Assembly: GCA_023433225.1 (NCBI GenBank)
Contig: JAEZDQ010000076.1
Location: 1-10,406 of the forward strand
Direction: 5' to 3'
DNA: 10,406 nt
From: Bacteroidota bacterium
GTDB lineage: Bacteria; Bacteroidota; Bacteroidia; Flavobacteriales; Weeksellaceae
A program made the position numbers and the translations under genes. Shown here piece by piece: positions 5,411-10,406 of the stretch; position 1 is the stretch's first letter, and the number at the start of each line of letters is the position of its first letter. A model generated the notes under the pieces. The model made no database searches and had not been told where the DNA came from. It saw nothing but the letters and a program-made list of their open reading frames with translations.

Positions 5411-6418
5411 CTTCTGCCACTCCCAAGCCGTACGCATCGATTCTTCCAGCAAAGTTTCAGGTTTCCATCCGAGTTCATTTTCAGCTAAACCATTGTCCGC
5501 GAAAGCTTCGATGATGTCCCCTGCTCTTCTGTCGACCAGTTTATAATTCAATTTCAGATTATTGACCGTTTCAAAAGCTCTTACCACTTCTAAAACCGTT
5601 GAACCAATGCCCGTTCCCAAATTGAAAACTTCCAAGTTGGATTTATTTTTCTTTTGAATTAAGCGGATTAAGGCTTTTACATGGGCATCCGCAAGGTCGC
5701 AAACATAGATATAATCCCGAATGGCTGTTCCGTCACGGGTCGGATAATCACTTCCAAACACCGACAAAAACTCCCGAATTCCGGCGGCGGTCTGCGTAAC
5801 AAAGGGCACTAAATTATTGGGAACGCCTTTAGGCAATTCGCCAATCAAAGCCGTTGGATGCGCACCCACCGGATTGAAATAACGTAAGGAAATCACATTT
5901 TTCTCAAAAGCCGATACGAAATCTTCTAAGATTTCCTCGCCCATTTGCTTGGTTTTGGCATAAGGCGATTCTGCTTTTTTGATGGGAGCCGATTCGTCGA
6001 TCGGCATTTTATCGGCCTGACCGTAAACCGTACAGGAAGAACTGAAAATGAAATGATCCATCTCGTTGTCTTTCATTGCTTCCAATACATTCAGCAATCC
6101 CAAAAGGTTGTTTTTATGGTACATCAAAGGTTTCTGAACGCTTTCGCCTACGGCTTTGTGCGCTGCGAAATGAATGACACCATCGACTTTGTTGTTTTGA
6201 AAAAATTCATTGACCAAAATGCTGTCTTTCAAATCAATCTGATGAAATTCCGGCAGAATGCCCGTGATTTGGGCAATTCTATCCAATACAAATAATTCGG
6301 AATTCGATAAATCATCGATGATGACAACATCGTATCCGGCTTCCTGCAGAGCAACCGCCGTATGTGAGCCAATGTATCCTAATCCTCCGGTGACTAAAAT
6401 TTTTTGTTTAACGTTCAA
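5399..6418 (-). CDS. galE: UDP-glucose/UDP-hexose 4-epimerase, 339 aa
   Basis: GalE interconverts UDP-glucose and UDP-galactose (some members also the N-acetyl forms) with tightly bound NAD, supplying precursors for LPS and other glycans in the cytoplasm. The extended SDR fold is clear: NAD-binding TGGLGYIGSH (10-19), acidic D35-D36 after the second strand, HFAAHKAVGES (83-93), catalytic S128 in SSSCTVYG, and Y153-xxx-K157 in PYAKTK. RYFNPVGAHP and DGTAIRDYIYVCDLADAH follow. Length is typical. The start is the TTG at 6418: a TAA lies two codons upstream and there is no ATG. Both ends lie in repeat-like sequence: MNVKQ is encoded within the heptamer tract, and the final SLP plus stop within the G/C-rich inverted repeat. 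At the site matching E. coli Tyr299 there is Ala305, which may allow N-acetylated substrates. It follows the aminotransferase by 36 bases, probably in one operon. Confidence 0.95.
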   Translation of the reverse strand: MNVKQKILVTGGLGYIGSHTAVALQEAGYDVVIIDDLSNSELFVLDRIAQITGILPEFHQIDLKDSILVNEFFQNNKVDGVIHFAAHKAVGESVQKPLMYHKNNLLGLLNVLEAMKDNEMDHFIFSSSCTVYGQADKMPIDESAPIKKAESPYAKTKQMGEEILEDFVSAFEKNVISLRYFNPVGAHPTALIGELPKGVPNNLVPFVTQTAAGIREFLSVFGSDYPTRDGTAIRDYIYVCDLADAHVKALIRLIQKKNKSNLEVFNLGTGIGSTVLEVVRAFETVNNLKLNYKLVDRRAGDIIEAFADNGLAENELGWKPETLLEESMRTAWEWQKSLP

Positions 6419-6440
6419 TGTTTAAAGTTTATGGTTCAGA
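6406..6440. repeat. Five-unit degenerate heptamer tract at the 5' end of galE
   Basis: On the plus strand, five consecutive 7-base units read GTTTAAC, GTTCAAT, GTTTAAA, GTTTATG, GTTCAGA; each begins with GTT and most continue with YAA. The galE TTG start codon (complement of 6416-6418) and its first five codons fall in the tract. The last unit also forms one arm of the adjacent hairpin. The strict 7-base phase of GTT across 35 bases is unlikely from base composition alone. Confidence 0.6.
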
Positions 6441-6452
6441 TAGGCATCTGAA
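6435..6452 (-). other. Intercistronic hairpin between the aminotransferase gene and galE
   Basis: TTCAGAT (6435-6441) and ATCTGAA (6446-6452) form a perfect 7-bp stem with the 4-base loop AGGC. It starts 3 bases after the aminotransferase stop codon. In the direction of transcription it is followed by CCATAAAC rather than a T-run, so it is more likely a weak terminator, a processing site or an RNA-stability element than a full stop. It overlaps the last heptamer unit. Confidence 0.5.
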
Positions 6453-6454
6453 AA

Positions 6455-7570
6455 TTAATTCGTAAAAAACTCAAATACAGACTCTTTGATAAATTCCAAT
6501 TGTTCTTTATCCAACTCCGTATGCATGGGCAAAGAAATCACTTCTTCAATCAGTTGATTGGTATTTGGGAAATCGGCATCCTTGTAATTCCCGGTATCGT
6601 AAGCTTTTTGTTTACGCAATGGAACCGGATAATAAATCATCGCCGGAATGCCTTTGGATTCCAAAAATTCTTTCAACGCATTTCTTTTTCCATTGAGAAT
6701 TCGCAAAGTATACTGATGGTAAACATGTGTAGAATCATCCGATTTGATCGGCGTCAAAACTTCGGGTAATTCATAAAAAGCTTCGTTGTAAAAATCGGCT
6801 GCTTTTCTGCGCGCTTTGTTGTAATCGTCCAAATGATGCAATTTCACTCTCAAAATCGCCGCCTGAATGCTGTCCAATCTTGAATTCACCCCAATCTCGT
6901 CGTGGTAATATCTTTGGTACATTCCATGGTTACAAATTCCGCGCATTTTGTGTGCCAAAGCATCGTCATTGGTAAAAATTGCTCCACCATCACCGTAACA
7001 GCCCAAATTTTTGGATGGGAAAAAGGAAGTCGTTCCAATCGTTCCGATGGTTCCCGCCTTTTCTCCTTTGAAGTCAGCACCAATCCCCTGTGCGGTGTCT
7101 TCGACTACAAATAAATTATGCTCTTTGGCGATTTGATTGATTTCGTCCATATTGGCACATTGTCCAAACAAATGAATGGGAATGATCGCTTTGGTTTTGG
7201 GTGTAATGGCTGCGCGAATTTTCTCCGGATCAATTAAAAAAGTATCATAATCCACATCGACCAAAACCGATTTCAATCCCAAAAGATGAATGACTTCCAC
7301 AGTCGCCGCAAATGTAAAATCGGCAGTGATGACTTCATCGCCCGGCTTCAAATCAAGTGCCATCAAAGCGATTTGCAAAGCGTCGGTCCCGTTTCCGCAA
7401 GGAATGACGTGTTTAACGTTTAAATAAGATTCAAATTCTGACTGGAAATTTTTCACTTCAGGGCCGTTGATAAATGCCGTAGAGTCAATCACTCCCTGAA
7501 TGGCTTCGTCTATATCTTTTTTGATTTTTTGGTACTGTGCACCCAAATCAACCATTTGTAATTTGCGCAT
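6455..7570 (-). CDS. DegT/DnrJ/EryC1/StrS-family sugar aminotransferase (WbpE-like), 371 aa
   Basis: This family of PLP enzymes transfers an amino group to a keto group of a nucleotide-linked sugar, making amino sugars for LPS O-antigen, capsule or other glycans. Visible motifs: GNGTDALQIAL (59-69, PLP phosphate binding), VVEDTAQGIGA with D158 contacting the PLP nitrogen, and SFFPSKNLGCYGDGGAI with the Schiff-base lysine K187. HGMYQRYYHDEIGVNSRLDSIQAAIL follows, then KGIPAMIYYPVPLRKQKAY and EEVISLPMHTEL near the end. The FFPSKNLGCYGDGGA and GVNSRLD blocks are especially like WbpE, the UDP-3-oxo-GlcNAcA aminotransferase, but partner genes for that pathway are not in the window, so the exact sugar is open. 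The ATG at 7570 (MRKLQMVDLGAQY) is chosen because relatives begin this way; a TTG at 7591 lies in the predicted -7 element, and the ATG at 7555 is a shorter alternative. galE follows, and waaA is divergent. Confidence 0.92.
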   Translation of the reverse strand: MRKLQMVDLGAQYQKIKKDIDEAIQGVIDSTAFINGPEVKNFQSEFESYLNVKHVIPCGNGTDALQIALMALDLKPGDEVITADFTFAATVEVIHLLGLKSVLVDVDYDTFLIDPEKIRAAITPKTKAIIPIHLFGQCANMDEINQIAKEHNLFVVEDTAQGIGADFKGEKAGTIGTIGTTSFFPSKNLGCYGDGGAIFTNDDALAHKMRGICNHGMYQRYYHDEIGVNSRLDSIQAAILRVKLHHLDDYNKARRKAADFYNEAFYELPEVLTPIKSDDSTHVYHQYTLRILNGKRNALKEFLESKGIPAMIYYPVPLRKQKAYDTGNYKDADFPNTNQLIEEVISLPMHTELDKEQLEFIKESVFEFFTN

Positions 7571-7584
7571 GCTGTAAAATTTTG
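7556..7584 (+). promoter_or_regulatory. Weak candidate promoter for waaA
   Basis: TTG at 7556-7558 and AAATTTTG at 7577-7584 (one mismatch to TAnnTTTG) are 18 bases apart, and the element ends 42 bases before the waaA ATG. The TTG lies inside the start region of the divergent aminotransferase gene. No better match exists in the 56-base intergenic gap. Confidence 0.3.
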
Positions 7585-7588
7585 TTAG

Positions 7589-7596
7589 CAAATGTA
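7589..7596 (-). promoter_or_regulatory. -7 element for the aminotransferase-galE unit
   Basis: The minus strand reads TACATTTG, an exact TAnnTTTG match ending 18 bases before the ATG at 7570, which gives a normal short leader. No TTG was found at the -33 position. Confidence 0.5.
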
Positions 7597-7626
7597 CAAA
7601 ACGGAATTTGTATCTTCGTAACCCAT

Positions 7627-8880
7627 ATGAATATCCTATATAATTTATTTATTTCCCTGTATGGCATTGGCGTTTTAGCTGCTTCTTCATTTAATCCCAA
7701 AGCTAAATTATGGATTGCAGGAAGAAAGGATTGGAAAAAAGCAATGAAACAAAAAATCTCTCCAACAGACAAAGTGATTTGGATTCATTGCTCTTCTTTG
7801 GGCGAATTTGAACAAGGTCGTCCCGTGATGGAAAAAATCAAAAAAGAATTCCCCAAACATAAACTCGCCCTAAGTTTCTTTTCGCCTTCCGGATACGAAA
7901 TCAGAAAGGATTATCAGGGCGCCGATTATATTTTTTATTTACCGCTCGACACGCCGAAAAACGCCAAACAATTAATTAAAATCCTTCATCCTGAAGTTTT
8001 GATTTTGGTGAAATATGAATATTGGTACAATCTTTTAAAACGTTTACAGAAAAAGGATATTCCGGTCATCGTGATTTCGGCGGTCATCAAAGAGGACAAT
8101 TTATTTTTCCGTCCGTTTGGAAGTTGGTTTCGAAAAAGAATTGCCGGGATTGAACATTTCTTCGTGCAAGACAACGATTCAAAAAACTTATTGGAATCCA
8201 TCGGGATTGAGAAAGTTACCGTTTCGGGCGATACGCGTTTTGACCGTGTGAAAGAAATCCGTGAAGCCAATGCCCGAGTGGAATTCATCGAAAAATTCAA
8301 AGGGAATTCAAAACTCATTGTTGCCGGAAGTACCTGGCCCGATGACGAAGAAATTCTGGTAAAATTCATCAATAAAAAATTGCCTGATGACTGGAAACTG
8401 ATTTTTGCGCCGCATAATATCAAGGAAAAAGACATCCTTTCTTTGTCCCAAGTAATCCAAAAACCGACTGCGATTTATACAAAATCCGATCAAAATCAAA
8501 TCGAGAATTCTCAGATTTTAATCTTGGATACCATCGGGATGCTGACCAAAATTTACGCATATTCCGATGTTTCTTATGTCGGTGGCGGATTTACCAAAAC
8601 CGGTGTTCATAACACTTTGGAGCCGGCTGTTTTTGGCGTTCCGATTATTTTCGGACCGAATTATGAAAATTACTTCGAAGCGGTGGATTTAATCCAAAAC
8701 CAAGGTGCGCAACGATTCAAAGATCAATATGATTTTGATGAAAAAATGCTGGTACTCATCGAAAGTGCTGCCGAAAGAAAATCCAGAGGCCGAGCCGCAG
8801 CTGATTATATCCTTCAAAAACCAAATTCAACAATTACCATTTTCAACTTTTTAAAGGTGATTTTATCAAAAAATGATTAA
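7627..8880 (+). CDS. waaA: 3-deoxy-D-manno-octulosonic acid (Kdo) transferase, 417 aa
   Basis: WaaA (KdtA) transfers Kdo from CMP-Kdo to the lipid A precursor on the cytoplasmic face of the inner membrane, the first step of the LPS core. Residues 3-21 form the N-terminal membrane anchor. HCSSLGEFEQGRPV (54-67) contains the catalytic base E60. LSFFSPSGYE, the YLPLDTP segment, and VKYEYWYNLLKRL follow; the second domain has VSGDTRFDRV, VAGSTWPDDEE and IFAPHNIKE. The nucleotide-binding end YVGGGFTKTGVHNTLEPAVFGVPIIFGPNYENYFEA is diagnostic of this GT-B glycosyltransferase. Length is typical. The ATG at 7627 is preferred over an in-frame ATG at 7537, because the upstream option would overlap the divergent aminotransferase gene and add a Cys-rich segment before the membrane anchor. 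How many Kdo residues it adds cannot be told. No strong terminator follows; the SulP gene begins after 70 bases. Confidence 0.95.
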   Translation: MNILYNLFISLYGIGVLAASSFNPKAKLWIAGRKDWKKAMKQKISPTDKVIWIHCSSLGEFEQGRPVMEKIKKEFPKHKLALSFFSPSGYEIRKDYQGADYIFYLPLDTPKNAKQLIKILHPEVLILVKYEYWYNLLKRLQKKDIPVIVISAVIKEDNLFFRPFGSWFRKRIAGIEHFFVQDNDSKNLLESIGIEKVTVSGDTRFDRVKEIREANARVEFIEKFKGNSKLIVAGSTWPDDEEILVKFINKKLPDDWKLIFAPHNIKEKDILSLSQVIQKPTAIYTKSDQNQIENSQILILDTIGMLTKIYAYSDVSYVGGGFTKTGVHNTLEPAVFGVPIIFGPNYENYFEAVDLIQNQGAQRFKDQYDFDEKMLVLIESAAERKSRGRAAADYILQKPNSTITIFNFLKVILSKND

Positions 8881-8950
8881 AATCTGCAAGTTTCATTACC
8901 ATAAATAGATTTTTTTTCTATATTATTGCGAATCAGAAAAAAACAATTGG

Positions 8951-10406
8951 ATGAAGCAATTTTTGAATAATTACATTACTTTCAAAAATCTAAGAGGAGA
9001 TATATTTGGCGGTTTGACCGCGGGGATTGTAGCACTTCCATTGGCAATGGCTTTCGGTGAGCAGTCCGGATTAGGTGCCGCAGCCGGTTTATACGGCGCA
9101 ATTGCAATTGGTTTCTTTGCCGCTCTGCTTTGTTCTACACAAACGCAAATCAGCGGGCCTACCGCGCCGATGACCGCCGTCAGCATGATTGTGATTTCAC
9201 AGATTATCCAGTTCAACGACGGGAACCTCCAATCGGCATTGCCATCTATTTTAATGGTGTTTTTCTTGGCAGGTATCGTACAGATTTTACTGGGAATCAT
9301 CGGCATCGGAAAATACATCAAATTCATTCCCTACCCCGTTATTTCCGGCTTCATGACCGGCATCGGAATCATCCTCATCATCGGCCAAATATTTCCCTTA
9401 TTGGGATATGTGGCTGAAAATGACATGGCGTTGGTAGAAGAAAATCGTTATTTAGCGGAAGCGAAGATACTTGGGCAGATATTTGAAGACGGGAACGATG
9501 GCAACGCCATTACCATCAAAGACCTCAGCGATGTGGAAACCAAAGTGCAGATTGCCAAACGCGTAAGCGAAGAAGAAATCATTGCGGAATCTCAGAATAT
9601 CAGTAAAAACCAAGTCAAGTCACCTATGGGAATCATTAAAAATATCCACCGTGGGATTCAGAATTTCAATTGGCTTGAATTTGTTTTTGTGGTTTCAACC
9701 ATCATGGTGATTTATGGTTTTCAAAGGATTATAAAAATCATCCCCAGTAAACTTCGCTTCGTAAGCGGTCTCAAGAAAATCGCTTCCTCCATCCCCAGCA
9801 CACTCATCGCACTGGTTTTGGTTTCCGGAGTCGCTATTGCACTAAACGTTGATTTATATACCATTGATGAAATCCCCCAAGGGTTTCCATCTATGCATTT
9901 TGATATTTTCACCCAATTCCAATTCAGTGACATCAGCCCTTTTGTCATGGCCATCATCTCTTTAGCTCTCTTGGGTTCGATTGACTCCTTGTTGACCTCG
10001 GTCATCGTGGACAATATGACCAAGACACGCCACAACAGCAGCCAGGAATTGATTTCGCAAGGAGTCGGCAACAGCATGTCGGCATTTTTCGGTGGAATTC
10101 CCGGTGCCAGTGCGACAATCCGAACCTTGGTCAATATGAATTCAGGTGGAAAAACCCGAATCTCGGGAATCATCGCCTCTTTGTTGTTGCTTTCGGTCCT
10201 TCTGGCGTTCGCACCCGTCGCATCACTCATCCCGTCAGCGGTTCTGGCAGGTGTAATGGTAACGGTCGGAATCGGGATTATGGATTACAAAGGCCTGAAA
10301 GCCATTCGTAAAATGCCTGTCGGAGATGTTTTGGTCATGTTCGTCGTCATGTTACTGACCATATTCCTTGACCTTGTGATTGCGGTCGCGGTCGGTTTGG
10401 TTATTT
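8951..10406 (+). CDS. SulP-family anion transporter, N-terminal 485 residues (3' end outside window)
   Basis: The ATG at 8951 opens a frame without stops to the window end. SulP (SLC26) proteins carry sulfate, bicarbonate or other anions across the inner membrane, usually with Na+ or H+. Family motifs: GDIFGGLTAGIVALPLAMAFG (16-36), QISGPTAPMTAVSMIV, IGKYIKFIPYPVISGFMTGIGI, then ALLGSIDSLLTSVIVDNMTKTRH with an acidic residue at D345, QGVGNSMSAFFGGIPGASATIRTLVN, and IPSAVLAGVMVTVGIGIMDYKGL. Many hydrophobic helices are evident. Between the helix ending PLLGYV and NWLEFVFVVS lies a hydrophilic, acidic segment of about 83 residues (155-237), longer than I expect for this position. A cytoplasmic STAS domain would be expected after the window end but is not seen. 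The substrate cannot be inferred. Upstream, TATTATTG (8921-8928) is a one-mismatch -7 candidate; there is no clear -33. Confidence 0.93.
   Translation, partial: MKQFLNNYITFKNLRGDIFGGLTAGIVALPLAMAFGEQSGLGAAAGLYGAIAIGFFAALLCSTQTQISGPTAPMTAVSMIVISQIIQFNDGNLQSALPSILMVFFLAGIVQILLGIIGIGKYIKFIPYPVISGFMTGIGIILIIGQIFPLLGYVAENDMALVEENRYLAEAKILGQIFEDGNDGNAITIKDLSDVETKVQIAKRVSEEEIIAESQNISKNQVKSPMGIIKNIHRGIQNFNWLEFVFVVSTIMVIYGFQRIIKIIPSKLRFVSGLKKIASSIPSTLIALVLVSGVAIALNVDLYTIDEIPQGFPSMHFDIFTQFQFSDISPFVMAIISLALLGSIDSLLTSVIVDNMTKTRHNSSQELISQGVGNSMSAFFGGIPGASATIRTLVNMNSGGKTRISGIIASLLLLSVLLAFAPVASLIPSAVLAGVMVTVGIGIMDYKGLKAIRKMPVGDVLVMFVVMLLTIFLDLVIAVAVGLVI

Noticed and set aside
7411..7424. Two heptamer-like units (GTTTAAC, GTTTAAA) inside the aminotransferase gene
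   Set aside because: Only two units, within a conserved coding stretch before the GNGTDAL motif; probably coincidence.
7537..7626. Longer waaA start with a Cys-rich N-terminus
   Set aside because: It would overlap the divergent aminotransferase start and precede the membrane anchor with sequence not typical of WaaA.
8881..8950. Possible terminator in the AT-rich waaA-SulP gap (TAGA, T-run, TCTA)
   Set aside because: The stem would be 4-5 A/T-rich pairs with a loop made of the T-run itself; too weak to call.
9721..10230. Minus-strand open frame (169 codons) opposite the SulP gene
   Set aside because: The plus strand encodes unmistakable SulP motifs throughout; the antisense frame is a by-product of its codon use.
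1..10406. tRNA, rRNA, CRISPR, insertion sequence, phage or toxin-antitoxin/defence signals
   Set aside because: None was seen on reading both strands; almost all of the window is covered by nine ordinary envelope and metabolic genes.

Overview
The window looks like a chromosomal segment from a member of the Bacteroidota, most likely class Flavobacteriia. The evidence is a set of small PorT/OMP-type beta-barrel proteins, a CarboxypepD_reg-like protein, A-rich start regions without Shine-Dalgarno sequences, and several matches to the TAnnTTTG -7 promoter element of this phylum. Genus cannot be fixed from the sequence. There are nine protein genes (the first and last are cut by the window edges). 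I saw no RNA genes, CRISPR array, insertion sequence or phage signal, and no gene-free stretch longer than about 200 bases.

Positions 1-1700 hold three consecutive plus-strand outer-membrane barrel genes. The first, seen only as its C-terminus, and the second are tandem paralogues; the third is a PorT-like barrel. Each is followed by a clear hairpin/T-tract terminator, so they appear to be separate transcription units.

Positions 1701-4441 start with the best promoter in the window (TTG-N19-TAnnTTTG). It precedes an exported protein with a CarboxypepD_reg-like domain and then a probable DUF5723-like barrel protein. Only 40 bases separate the two, so they are probably one uncharacterised envelope operon.

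Positions 4442-7570 are on the minus strand, in transcription order: a WbpE-like DegT/DnrJ sugar aminotransferase, galE (UDP-hexose 4-epimerase) and lipA (lipoyl synthase). The lipA stop codon abuts the stop of the convergent barrel gene within one palindrome, CTGATCAG. Both ends of galE lie in repeat-like DNA: its TTG start is inside a five-unit degenerate heptamer tract, and its stop is inside a G/C-rich inverted repeat that looks like a dispersed element.

Positions 7571-10406 return to the plus strand: waaA (Kdo transferase), divergent from the aminotransferase, then a SulP-family anion transporter that runs off the window and carries a long acidic hydrophilic insertion. The aminotransferase, galE and waaA all fit lipopolysaccharide or surface-glycan synthesis; lipA and the transporter look like unrelated housekeeping neighbours. 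No dramatic new system is evident. The points most worth a second look are the repeats at both ends of galE, the uncharacterised envelope pair and the transporter insertion.
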